In this document: piece after piece, positions 15,581 to 24,002 of the stretch
Position numbering within the stretch: position 1 is the stretch's first letter
Layout of the letters: every line of letters starts with the position of its first letter
Source: Spirosoma fluviale
GTDB lineage: Bacteria; Bacteroidota; Bacteroidia; Cytophagales; Spirosomataceae
DNA: 39,865 nt
Reading direction: 5' to 3'
NCBI GenBank assembly: GCA_945885545.1
Contig: CAMCYZ010000009.1
Coordinates: 1 to 39,865 of the forward strand
Notes under the pieces: model-generated
The model's input: only the letters and a program-made list of their open reading frames with translations
Told to the model about the DNA's origin: nothing
The model's database searches: none
Position numbers and translations under genes: made by a program

Positions 15581-16925
15581 CCAAGCTTGTATCGCTTACT
15601 AAGGTAGGCACTGTATATCCGCCTGTGTCGAGCTTAATTTTAGGAAAATCAGTCATTTTTAATCTAGAAAATTGCACTTTTGACTGGTACAAATACACCT
15701 TTCGTAGTTCATTCAAGCCTTTAATGTTTTCTAGGCCTTTTTCTGTAATGTTGGTGTTGGCCAAATTGAGCATTTGTAAGTGTTCAAGATTTTTCAAAGC
15801 GGCCATTCCATTGTCCGAAAAATTGGTTTTGTTAAGATGTAAAACGCGTATTTCATTCAAGTCTTGAAGAATTGTAGCTAAAGCATCCGCATTTTTAATT
15901 TTGGAGGCATTCAGCCACACAATCTGTTTTTTCAAAGCCTTGAGTGCTCCTAAATCCTTTTCTGAAGGCTCAATTCCCCGTAAGTTTATGAGCAGGTAAT
16001 TAGAATTGGTAGCCACAGGCAATGCCAAAATTCCTCCGTTTTTTAGTAAAGCAATACTTTCTTCAGAGCCTTTTTCAACTTCCTTTTCAGGGATATTCGA
16101 GGCTGTCGAAACCTCAGCTGCATTTCCAGAACCCTGAAATGTCAACAAGGCCAATTTGATTTCGGGCGTTTGGTTAAAGTTTTTTACCAGTTTGTCAAAC
16201 GACGCTCCCTCTTTTATCCACCAATCCAAGACTTTTACCTCCGCTTCAGTCAACTGTGGTTTGCCCTTGGGCGGCATGTGTTCCTCTTCGCCTTCGGGCA
16301 TAAAAATCCTTTTGCTTATCAAACTTTGCTGCGTGTTGTGCGGCACCACACTTTTGCCTTCTTTGCCCCCTGCGAGGATATATTCAGGGCTATCTAGTCT
16401 AAGATTTCCTTTCTGTTTTTTTGAAGAATGACAGCCGTAACATTTCTCTTCCAATATCGGCTGTACCAAATCGGCATATACTTTTGCGTTTTGAATGTCG
16501 GTTATTGGTGCTTTTTCAGCCTTTTGCTGAATGCTCAAAAAATCCTCTCCATGCGTAAGACTACCGCCCAAATGACCCACAAACATCAAAAGAAGGGTGG
16601 AAACTATCCAAGCGGCAAGGCCGAGTTTGGCATTATTTCGAAAAAAATAAACAGCCAATATCAATACCGTAAACACTATCCCACTCCATTGGTGTCTGTC
16701 CACCATTTCTATATCATACTCCCCACTTTGCGAAAGCAAAAAGCCAGTAAGTGAAGAAAATGCCGAAGCCAAAAAGCTCAAAATGAGCATAATAGGCAAA
16801 ATAGCCTCAATAGATTCTTTGTTTTTCCAAAATGAAATAACTTTCAAAACAAAAGCCAAAAGGAAAAATCCGATAGGCAAATGAACCAAAAGTGGGTGAA
16901 ATTTCCCGATGAACTCCGTAATCAT
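15564..16925 (-). CDS. DUF2231 membrane protein with planctomycete-type cytochrome c and leucine-rich repeats
   Basis: A 453-residue protein. About four N-terminal membrane helices start FHPLLVHLPIGFFLLAFVLK (DUF2231-like). A PSCyt1 heme domain follows (LVQPILEEKCYGCHSSKKQKG; CxxCH near residue 183, then MPPKGKPQLTEAEVKVLDWWIKEGA). A C-terminal leucine-rich stretch reads LKNLEHLQMLNLANTNITEKGLENIKGL. The frame is open far upstream to 17342, but that part overlaps the upstream gene. The true start is MITEFIGK at 16925, four nt before the upstream stop (ATGA), which implies translational coupling. It is the last gene of a four-gene operon and probably passes electrons or anchors a redox complex at the inner membrane. 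Confidence 0.88.
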   Translation of the reverse strand: MITEFIGKFHPLLVHLPIGFFLLAFVLKVISFWKNKESIEAILPIMLILSFLASAFSSLTGFLLSQSGEYDIEMVDRHQWSGIVFTVLILAVYFFRNNAKLGLAAWIVSTLLLMFVGHLGGSLTHGEDFLSIQQKAEKAPITDIQNAKVYADLVQPILEEKCYGCHSSKKQKGNLRLDSPEYILAGGKEGKSVVPHNTQQSLISKRIFMPEGEEEHMPPKGKPQLTEAEVKVLDWWIKEGASFDKLVKNFNQTPEIKLALLTFQGSGNAAEVSTASNIPEKEVEKGSEESIALLKNGGILALPVATNSNYLLINLRGIEPSEKDLGALKALKKQIVWLNASKIKNADALATILQDLNEIRVLHLNKTNFSDNGMAALKNLEHLQMLNLANTNITEKGLENIKGLNELRKVYLYQSKVQFSRLKMTDFPKIKLDTGGYTVPTLVSDTSLVKPPM

Positions 16926-17827
16926 TTGGTATATCTGTTTTTGATGAGATTCAACATGTGTACATTTATATCCCACTGATTGGCAACGGGTTGATTGGTA
17001 AATGGTAAGGTTTGCAGATAATTGGGCGGGCCAAATTCGGTCAGAAATGTTATTCTTTTGGCTCCTTCCGCCTCCCGCAATGCTATTACTTTGTCCCACC
17101 AGGCCAGGTGTTGGTCGAGGGCATATTTCCACTCGGGAGCACGTGGGTCGTTTACTTGCGGGCCTTCTTGGTGGCCAATACGTGCGTGTATATGGTAGGT
17201 GCGTGCGAGAGCTAAGTCCACATTTTCTTTCTGATCTGCAAGCATAGACTCGTGCACGTTTGTCCAATGACTGATGTCGAGCGTCAGTCTCATTTTGGGG
17301 TGTTTTTCTAAAAACTCTCTTGTTAGGGGTGCTGAATAACACATTCGGCCTCGGTGGGTTTCGTGCAAAACTTTAATGCCTGTGGCTTCCATGCGTTCTA
17401 CAGTAAACTCCACAATTTTGGCATTTTGCTCAAAACTGAAATAGTCTTTGCCCGAGTGGCTATTGATATACAAAGGCTTTGTGGCCAAAGCCTCATTCAC
17501 TCCTTTTTTATATTGGGCAAAATGCTTTTCAAAATCCGGCCCGCTACCTCCACAGAGAAAACCTATCTTGAGTTGATACTTTTCCAAAGCCGCAAAAAGC
17601 TCTTTTTGGTCGGCTTCTTTTGTAGGCCACCAAAGTTCGAGGCCGTCGTATCCAGCCTTTTTAACCTTTGCACAAAGAGCATCCACGGAGCCCTCAAAAC
17701 CCCAGTTTGTGGCTAAAACGATGACTTCAAGATTGGTTTTTGTACTTTTTTGAGCCAAAACCTCTGCTGATGTTGCCATGGCAGCGGTGGTAGCTAAGGT
17801 GTTGGTTATAAAATTTCTACGGTTCAT
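16922..17827 (-). CDS. Exported sugar phosphate isomerase/epimerase-like TIM-barrel protein
   Basis: A 301-residue TIM-barrel protein with a Tat-like N-terminus (MNRRNFITNTLATTAAMATSAEVLAQ). Motifs include GYDGLELWWPTKEADQKELF, YINSHSGKDYFSF, VLHETHRGRMCYSAP (candidate His/Glu metal ligands), LTLDISHWTNVHES, HIHARIGHQEGPQVNDPRAPEW and FLTEFGPPNY. It is the third gene of the DUF1553-DUF1501 operon and overlaps the following cytochrome gene by 4 nt. It is a distant paralogue of the 6309-7154 protein. The operon suggests it acts on a sugar-like product in the periplasm; the reaction is unknown. Confidence 0.87.
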   Translation of the reverse strand: MNRRNFITNTLATTAAMATSAEVLAQKSTKTNLEVIVLATNWGFEGSVDALCAKVKKAGYDGLELWWPTKEADQKELFAALEKYQLKIGFLCGGSGPDFEKHFAQYKKGVNEALATKPLYINSHSGKDYFSFEQNAKIVEFTVERMEATGIKVLHETHRGRMCYSAPLTREFLEKHPKMRLTLDISHWTNVHESMLADQKENVDLALARTYHIHARIGHQEGPQVNDPRAPEWKYALDQHLAWWDKVIALREAEGAKRITFLTEFGPPNYLQTLPFTNQPVANQWDINVHMLNLIKNRYTK

Positions 17828-17861
17828 TTGGTTTACTTCTCAATAATTATAAAACTTAATA

Positions 17862-17886
17862 CAGGTCTGACCTTCGGTACTAACCT
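17862..17886. repeat. 25-bp dispersed repeat, copy 1
   Basis: CAGGTCTGACCTTCGGTACT plus AACCT in the 73-nt gap between the DUF1501 gene and the TIM-barrel gene. A close copy is at 38819-38842. The first half is a short dyad (AGGTC / GACCT). Confidence 0.55.
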
Positions 17887-17900
17887 AATCATTAACTATA

Positions 17901-19382
17901 TCACCCCACCAATTCTTTTACCACTTTACCTTCCAAATCCGTCAAGCGGAACGAACGGCCTTGGAAGTCGAAGGTGAGTTTTTCGTGGTCGAAGCCCAAC
18001 TGATTCATGATGGTGGCCTGAATATCGTGGGGGTTAACTTTGCCAGCTAAGGCCGAGTAACCTAGTTCGTCGGTTTCGCCGTGACTTACCCCTGGTTTTA
18101 TGCCTCCACCGGCCATGAACATCGTAAATGCCTCGGCATGGTGGTCTCTGCCTTTGAAGGCATTTGGTTTACCGTCACGATTCTCTGCCATGGGCGTACG
18201 GCCAAACTCCCCACCCCAAACAATGAGCGTTTCGTCGAGCAAGCCTCTTTGTTTGAGGTCCAAAATGAGGGCGGTTATGGCCTTATCCACACCTCTGCAC
18301 TTGTTTATTAGGCCAATGTCAATGGCTCCACCAGCATCGGTGCCGTGGGTATCCCATCCCCAATCGTAAAGCTGCACGAATCTTACGCCATTTTCCACTA
18401 ATTTTCTAGCCAATAGCACATTATTCGCAAAGCTTGTTTTGCCTGGTTTTGTGCCATACATTTCGTGGATATACTGCGGCTCGCTGTTGATATTCATCAC
18501 TTCGGGTGCTGAAATTTGCATTTTGTAAGCCATTTCGTATTGGCTTATTCTGCTCAAAATTTCGGGGTCGCCGTATTCCTTAAATTCGGCCTGATTTATC
18601 TCGTTTATGGCATCTATGGATGCCTTTCTAATATCGCGGCTGATGCCGTTGGGGTCTTTGATAAACAATACCGGGTCGCCTTCAGACCTGCATTGCACGC
18701 CTTGATATACCGATGGCAAAAATCCGCTACCCCAAACGCTTTTGCCAGCATCGGGATTATTTCCACCTGATGTAAGCACTACAAAGGCCGGCAAATTGTT
18801 GTTTTCAGAACCCAAACCGTAGGTTACCCACGAACCCATACTCGGGCGGCCTAGCCTTGCACTACCTGTTTGCATCAACAATTGTGCAGGAGCATGGTTA
18901 AATTGGTCAGTGGTTACGGCTTTCAAGAAACTTAAATCATCGGCGACAGTTGACAAATGCGGCAGGTAATTGCTAATTAAAGCTCCCGACTGTCCATGTT
19001 GCTTAAAAACAGCTTGAGAAGCGAGCATTTTAGGAACTCCACGAATAAACGCAAATTTTTTGCCTTCTAGAAACGACTGCGGACAGTCCTGCCCGTCGAG
19101 TTTGGCTAGCTCAGGTTTATAGTCGAAAAGCTCTAGCTGCGAAGGTGCACCCGCCATGTGCAAATAAATGACCGACTTGGCCTTGGGAGCAAAATGTGGC
19201 GATTGCGGAGCCAGTGGATTCTGAGGGTCAAAAATGTTATTAGCTGTTTTTGAACCCGAACTACAACCCATCATAGAACCCAGAGCCAATCCGCCCAAAC
19301 CCATGAAACTACCTTTCAGGAAATTCCGTCGGGTTTCTTTTTCCAATTGCCTAATCAATGCTTCTTTTAATATTTTTTCCAT
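17901..19382 (-). CDS. DUF1501 family exported protein
   Basis: A 493-residue member of the DUF1501 family, related to sulfatase/alkaline-phosphatase-fold proteins. The N-terminus carries a Tat-like signal, RRNFLKGSFMGLGGLALGSM followed by MGC, which may also be a lipobox. Conserved blocks include VIYLHMAGAPSQLELFDYKP, NHAPAQLLMQTGS, GWDTHG, and LIVWGGEFGRTPMAENRDGK with GRDHHAEAF near the C-terminus. In Planctomycetes and Bacteroidota it is nearly always next to DUF1553/PSCyt genes, and here its ATG shares one base with the upstream stop (TGATG). The pair probably acts as a periplasmic unit; the activity is not established. Confidence 0.92.
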   Translation of the reverse strand: MEKILKEALIRQLEKETRRNFLKGSFMGLGGLALGSMMGCSSGSKTANNIFDPQNPLAPQSPHFAPKAKSVIYLHMAGAPSQLELFDYKPELAKLDGQDCPQSFLEGKKFAFIRGVPKMLASQAVFKQHGQSGALISNYLPHLSTVADDLSFLKAVTTDQFNHAPAQLLMQTGSARLGRPSMGSWVTYGLGSENNNLPAFVVLTSGGNNPDAGKSVWGSGFLPSVYQGVQCRSEGDPVLFIKDPNGISRDIRKASIDAINEINQAEFKEYGDPEILSRISQYEMAYKMQISAPEVMNINSEPQYIHEMYGTKPGKTSFANNVLLARKLVENGVRFVQLYDWGWDTHGTDAGGAIDIGLINKCRGVDKAITALILDLKQRGLLDETLIVWGGEFGRTPMAENRDGKPNAFKGRDHHAEAFTMFMAGGGIKPGVSHGETDELGYSALAGKVNPHDIQATIMNQLGFDHEKLTFDFQGRSFRLTDLEGKVVKELVG

Positions 19383-22066
19383 CAGCTTTTTGTGATTACT
19401 TCATCGAGATTTAAAATAGAATTACATACCAACACCAAAGCGGCCAGTTCAGGATTTGAATCGCCCAAAAGCTCCTTGCTTTTGTTTGGAGTTTTTTTGT
19501 ACAGCGTTAAAGTGTTTTGATAAAGTTTCAAAAGAATATCAAACTTCTCCTTTTTTATTTCTTTTCCAGTGGCAAAGACATAAGCCTTTTTTATACTTTC
19601 CTGGAAATTGTTCTTGGCTAATGAAAGAGATTTATTGGCCAATTTTACCGATAAATCTACATAAACAGAGTCATTTAAAGTCACCAAAGCCTGCAAAGGC
19701 GTGTTGGTTCGGATTCTGCGAGAAACACAAATTTCTCTCCCCACGCCATCAAATGACATCATAGACGGATAAGGACTCGTGCGTTTCCAAAAGGTATACA
19801 CCGCACGTCGATATTGGTCTTCATTTGTGGACTTAAGCCATTTGTCGCCACTGTAAGGCGAGTTCCAAATACCCTCAGGCTGATAAGGCATTACGGGCGG
19901 GCCGTACATTTTGGTGTTGAGTACTCCACTGATAACTAAAGCTTGGTCACGAATTTGTTCGGCCGAAAGCCTTACTCTTGGGCCACGAGCCAAATATCTG
20001 TTGGATGGGTCTTTTTCAAGGCCTTCGGGTGTCAGTTTGGAATCTTGTTGATACGTGGCCGAAAGCATAATTTCTTTGATGAGCTTTTTAACCGACCATT
20101 TATAGTCATTCATAAATTTATAACTCAAGTGGTCCAGCAAAGCCTGATTGGTGGGTACAGCACCTTGCGAACCGAGATCTTCGAGGGTTTCTACCAAACC
20201 CATCCCGAATATTTGCTCCCAAACCCTATTGACCATCGTTCTTGCCACCAAAGGATTTTCTTTTGATGTCATCCAAAGGGACAAACCAAGTCTGTTGGAA
20301 GGAGCATCTTCAGGTAATTTTCCTAAAGCAGCGGGTACTGCGGCAGAAACCTCATTGCCTTGAGAAAGCCAGCTTCCACGCTCAAAAATTCGTGTTTTCC
20401 TTGAAAAATCAGCTGGATTTTCGAGCATGATGGGTGTTTGTTCTACTTGAGCATTGAGGAGATTCCAAAAAACCATTTGATCTTCAGGGGAATTCTTGGG
20501 TAGGCCTTTTGTAAAATAAAAATAGTCAAACATAATCCCATTCACGTTGGGGTCCTTTAATTCAGGGCTTTTAAAAGTAAAAAATAAGTCATTAACACCA
20601 GAAGTGGCATTAATCGGCAATTCTATAGTTCGCCAAGCCCCTTTGTCTTTTTCAGGGCTTAGTTTATAGGAGCCCACCGTTTTTCCGTTTAAACCGCCTG
20701 TTTTTATCTCAAAAACACCTTTTACATATACCTTAAAATGCATTATGAGATTTGTTTTTCCTTCTAGATTTACCGATTTCAAGCGTGCCGAAGAATTGTT
20801 TCTCATGGCCAACCACTTGGTATCGGCCAAGGCCGCATTCACCATCTCGTCGCATTTAAGGGAGTTGTGCGAAGGTTGTAGTGTTTTTAGAAAGTTAACA
20901 AGTTCTTTCTTTTCATTGGCTGAGACTGTTTTGGCCAACCAACTGTCTACACGAGTCAAATCTGCCCTTTGTTTTTCGTCAAAATGCCTTAAAACAGGAT
21001 ATTCTGAGTAGGTGTCTTCATCGCGACTGTTGTTGAAAAAGGCTAGAAATTTATAATATTCCTCAAATCTGATGGGGTCATAGGGGTGGCTGTGGCATTG
21101 CACACACGAGAAGGAGGTACCCATCAGCGTTTCCCAAGTAGTGTTTACTCTATCTAAAACGGCTGCCGTCCTGAACTCCTCGTTGTCTGTTCCGCCTTCG
21201 TCGTTAGTCATGGTATTTCGGTGAAACGCTGTGGCAATCAGTTGATTTTCCGTAGGTTCTGGAAATAAATCGCCCGCTATTTGTTCTTTTAAAAACTGAT
21301 CGTAGGGCATATCGGCGTTAAAAGCATTTATGAGCCAGTCGCGGTATCGCCAAATGTTTCGTCCTGCATCTCGCTCATAGCCTTTGGTATCGGCATAGCG
21401 GGCCATGTCTAGCCACATGGAGGTCCATTTTTCGCCGTAGGCCGGTGAAGACAGCAGACTATCAACGTAGGTTTCGTATTGATTATTTTTTAGGAAAAGA
21501 GCCTTGGTTTTATCTGTGGCTGGAAAACCAATGATATCCAAAGCGGCTCTTCTTGCCAAATCTTCTTTAGGTGCCATTGCCGAGGTTTTTAATCCTTGTT
21601 TTTCGGCATTTTCGAAGATAAATTTATCGATATCGTTTTTAGCCCAATCGTTGCTCACTTGAGGAACTTCCTGCTTCTGCACCGGCACAAAAGACCAATG
21701 TTGTTCCCACTCTGCACCTTGGTCAATCCATTTGGTGAGAATGTTTATTTCATCGCTAGAAAGTGGGTCTTTTTCGTGCGGCATCCTTTCTTCAGGGTCT
21801 GAAAGCGTGAGTCTTCTGATAAACTCACTGCCTGCGGCATTGCCAGGCACAATGCCAATTTTGCCAGACTTGCCTTTGGCAAAAGCCTCTTCTTTAAATA
21901 GCAAGCTATAGCCTCCTTGTTTTTTTACGCCACCATGACAGGTAATACAGTTTTTATTTATGATGGGCTTAACCTGCGAACTGTAATCAATTTTTTCCTC
22001 AAATACACTGCAGGAGTATAATCCGAGCATTAGAAAGGCTCCGACAAAATAACGCTGAAAAGACAT
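19382..22066 (-). CDS. PSCyt1-DUF1549-DUF1553 multidomain cytochrome protein
   Basis: An 894-residue lipoprotein candidate (LMLGLYSCS lipobox near residue 19). An N-terminal planctomycete cytochrome domain (CITCHGG near 40; DPEERMPHEKDPLSSDEINILTKWIDQGAEW) is followed by DUF1549 (KEDLARRAALDIIGFPAT; MWLDMARYADTKGYERDAGR; and a second CxxCH in CVQCHSHPYDPI). A carbohydrate-binding-like insert at about 430-540 and the C-terminal DUF1553 (NPLVARTMVNRVWEQIFGMG; RVRLSAEQIRDQAL) complete it. It is the first gene of the operon. Two CxxCH sites indicate heme attachment and a role in periplasmic electron transfer linked to substrate oxidation. The substrate cannot be told. Confidence 0.92.
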   Translation of the reverse strand: MSFQRYFVGAFLMLGLYSCSVFEEKIDYSSQVKPIINKNCITCHGGVKKQGGYSLLFKEEAFAKGKSGKIGIVPGNAAGSEFIRRLTLSDPEERMPHEKDPLSSDEINILTKWIDQGAEWEQHWSFVPVQKQEVPQVSNDWAKNDIDKFIFENAEKQGLKTSAMAPKEDLARRAALDIIGFPATDKTKALFLKNNQYETYVDSLLSSPAYGEKWTSMWLDMARYADTKGYERDAGRNIWRYRDWLINAFNADMPYDQFLKEQIAGDLFPEPTENQLIATAFHRNTMTNDEGGTDNEEFRTAAVLDRVNTTWETLMGTSFSCVQCHSHPYDPIRFEEYYKFLAFFNNSRDEDTYSEYPVLRHFDEKQRADLTRVDSWLAKTVSANEKKELVNFLKTLQPSHNSLKCDEMVNAALADTKWLAMRNNSSARLKSVNLEGKTNLIMHFKVYVKGVFEIKTGGLNGKTVGSYKLSPEKDKGAWRTIELPINATSGVNDLFFTFKSPELKDPNVNGIMFDYFYFTKGLPKNSPEDQMVFWNLLNAQVEQTPIMLENPADFSRKTRIFERGSWLSQGNEVSAAVPAALGKLPEDAPSNRLGLSLWMTSKENPLVARTMVNRVWEQIFGMGLVETLEDLGSQGAVPTNQALLDHLSYKFMNDYKWSVKKLIKEIMLSATYQQDSKLTPEGLEKDPSNRYLARGPRVRLSAEQIRDQALVISGVLNTKMYGPPVMPYQPEGIWNSPYSGDKWLKSTNEDQYRRAVYTFWKRTSPYPSMMSFDGVGREICVSRRIRTNTPLQALVTLNDSVYVDLSVKLANKSLSLAKNNFQESIKKAYVFATGKEIKKEKFDILLKLYQNTLTLYKKTPNKSKELLGDSNPELAALVLVCNSILNLDEVITKS

Positions 22067-22155
22067 TTTATGTAAGGGTTGAAATTCAGATTTAAAATTA
22101 GTAAAAAAATTACTAAAAATAGATTTTTAGATAACAATCTTAAGAATTCTAATTT

Positions 22156-22584
22156 TCAAGGCGTGGCACTCACCCACACTTCGCCATCTTCAAAATACTC
22201 TTTTTTCCAGATCGGAACGGTTTCTTTTAATGTATCAATGGCATATTGACAAGCTTCAAAGGCGGCGGTGCGATGTGACGAAGCAACTGAAATGATAACA
22301 GGAATCTCTCCTATTTCTAAAGTTCCTAGGCGATGATGAATGGCAATTTTTTGAATCGAAAACTTTACGATGGCTTGCTCAGCAATTTTACGCATTTCCG
22401 AAATGGCCATGGGTTCGTAGGCCTCAAAGTCAAGTTTAAAAACGGCTTTGCCTTTGGTTTCGTTTCTCACCGTACCAACAAAATGCACCAATCCGCCGGC
22501 AGTTTCTGAGGCCACAAATTCGGTACAATCATTTAGTGAAAGTACCGAGTTCGTCAACTTTATTTGTATGTTGTTATTCACCAT
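22156..22584 (-). CDS. moaE: Molybdopterin synthase catalytic subunit
   Basis: A 142-residue subunit that, with MoaD, inserts the two sulfurs into cPMP to make molybdopterin. Conserved parts include GGLVHFVGTVRNETKG, the HHRLGTLEIGEIPVIISVAS block, SHRTAAFEACQYAIDTLKE and the catalytic VPIWKKEYFEDGE. K120 and K127 align with the E. coli catalytic lysines 119 and 126. It is the last gene of a moaD-RNA ligase-moaE set and overlaps the ligase gene by 11 nt, so it is co-transcribed and probably coupled. Confidence 0.96.
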   Translation of the reverse strand: MVNNNIQIKLTNSVLSLNDCTEFVASETAGGLVHFVGTVRNETKGKAVFKLDFEAYEPMAISEMRKIAEQAIVKFSIQKIAIHHRLGTLEIGEIPVIISVASSHRTAAFEACQYAIDTLKETVPIWKKEYFEDGEVWVSATP

Positions 22585-23587
22585 ATTTCAATAAAAATTC
22601 AGGATTTATGGCCTTGAAACTTACCCGGGTATTTCCGCCGGCTTCTTGCAGTAAAAAATCGTTAAACTCTTTCATAGGCCTTATAACTATGCCCTCAGCC
22701 CACACTTCTTTACACAGTTGGCTTTTGATAACACTACGTTTTACGATGGCTTCTATGTCGTTCTCGAGCTCATATTCTGTTGTAATTATAGGAACCACAG
22801 GCAAATCCAGAACTTTCATTACTTCGCAGAATTTCTCAAAATCCAGATATTCATATTTGTCGATATCAAAAATATTGAAAACATAAATGGTTTGGGCCTT
22901 GAGTCGGAGTTTGTTGCTTTGAATTCCTTCACCCATCAATTCACCCTGAATGGCAAAATTTCCTCCCAAAGTCCTTAGTTTGTTCTCAATATCAAGTTGG
23001 CGGGCCACTTTCCAAAAGCTATTCTCCTCGTCTTCAATCAGCTCGAGATTTCGGCTGCAAACAACAAATTCTCCGTCTTTAATATAATAAGTAGTAGAAC
23101 TACCGTCGAGTTTTTCGCTGATGTAGCATTTCTGACCTTTGTACTTATCCAAAATCAGCTGTAAGACCTGCACACGGGTTTCGTCTGTTTTGGAGATAAA
23201 GGAAGGAAATTTCCCTTTGGCTATGCCGTTTAAATTTGCCGGAACTGGCGGCTCGTATTTTATAATTCCGAGTTCGTCGGTGCAGTCAGCGTCTTCCACA
23301 ACTGGAAAGTTGTCGGATAAAAAACTAAGCGGAAAACAGATACCTTGCGACACCTGCCCGCGTAAACGGATTGTCCGAACCCGCATTCCCCGTGGTTTCA
23401 TAAATTCGAATTCCGGCCTTTCGGGCAGTAGACTGTCTATTTCGCAATAAACCATAAGGTCGCCTACCTGATATTCACCTTTTTTAACGACCAATTGCCA
23501 ACCCAAAACCGTAGCTTTTTCGATGGCATCGGCACCCTCGATAGGCTCTAGTGCCTTAATTCTCTGAATACTTGCTAGTTTTCTCAT
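22574..23587 (-). CDS. ATP-dependent RNA ligase, DRB0094 (Rnl5) family
   Basis: A 337-residue ligase matching the Deinococcus DraRnl-type architecture: an N-terminal OB-fold-like domain (MRKLASIQRIKALEPIEGAD to about residue 110), then the nucleotidyltransferase domain. Covalent catalysis motif I is EKLDGSS with lysine 159. Motif III is SRN (178-180), motif IIIa FAIQGELMGEG (211-221), motif IV EGIVIRP (298-304) and motif V RVSFKAINPEFLLKY with K325. All key residues are present, so it is predicted active in sealing RNA nicks. It lies between moaD (24 nt upstream) and moaE (11-nt overlap), an unexpected context; it is not a known Moco enzyme. Physiological substrate unknown. Confidence 0.92.
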   Translation of the reverse strand: MRKLASIQRIKALEPIEGADAIEKATVLGWQLVVKKGEYQVGDLMVYCEIDSLLPERPEFEFMKPRGMRVRTIRLRGQVSQGICFPLSFLSDNFPVVEDADCTDELGIIKYEPPVPANLNGIAKGKFPSFISKTDETRVQVLQLILDKYKGQKCYISEKLDGSSTTYYIKDGEFVVCSRNLELIEDEENSFWKVARQLDIENKLRTLGGNFAIQGELMGEGIQSNKLRLKAQTIYVFNIFDIDKYEYLDFEKFCEVMKVLDLPVVPIITTEYELENDIEAIVKRSVIKSQLCKEVWAEGIVIRPMKEFNDFLLQEAGGNTRVSFKAINPEFLLKYGE

Positions 23588-23611
23588 ATTGTGTTTAGTA
23601 ATTTAAACCTA

Positions 23612-23854
23612 TTATCCGCCGCTTACTGGCGGAATCAAAACTACTTCGTCTCGGTGCATTAACTCCAAACTTTCTTCTGCGTACTCCTCATTCACAGCTA
23701 TTCTTAATGAATTTAGTTTTTTTAAAGCTGGAAATTCTCCCTCCAATTGCTCCTTGAAGCTTTTCACCGTGCTGTTTTCTGGCAGCTCAAAAACTTTCTC
23801 AAATGCCCCAATCATTTCTTTGGTTATACCAAAACAAAGCAATTTTATCGTCAT
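23612..23854 (-). CDS. moaD: Molybdopterin synthase sulfur-carrier subunit
   Basis: An 80-residue ubiquitin-fold sulfur carrier. It starts MTIKLLCFGITKEMIG and ends with HRDEVVLIPPVSGG, whose terminal Gly-Gly is adenylated and thiocarboxylated before donating sulfur to cPMP. The adenylating partner (MoeB type) is not in this window. It is the first gene of the moaD-RNA ligase-moaE set and is divergent from xdhC. Confidence 0.95.
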   Translation of the reverse strand: MTIKLLCFGITKEMIGAFEKVFELPENSTVKSFKEQLEGEFPALKKLNSLRIAVNEEYAEESLELMHRDEVVLIPPVSGG

Positions 23855-23944
23855 CGTCTTTTATTCTTTTAAAATTTTGAGGCAAAAACAAAATGCAGAA
23901 AACTTCTTGTTTAAGTCTTAATATGCTTTTCTTTTCCACAAAAA

Positions 23945-23989
23945 TGACCAATTTTTGTTCCTCCTCAAAAAAAATGCGGAAATTGGTCA
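23945..23989. promoter_or_regulatory. Perfect 10-bp dyad between moaD and xdhC
   Basis: TGACCAATTT (23945-23954) is repeated as AAATTGGTCA (23980-23989) with a 25-nt spacer, ending 13 nt before the xdhC ATG. The gap separates two divergent Moco-related transcription units. It could be a regulator binding site or a leader hairpin of xdhC; the match is exact but unproven. Confidence 0.5.
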
Positions 23990-24002
23990 ATTATTTAGCA
24001 AA

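Noticed and set aside
16926-17342. N-terminal extension of the cytochrome-LRR protein
   Set aside because: It lies wholly within the upstream TIM-barrel gene in another frame and has low-complexity, non-family sequence.
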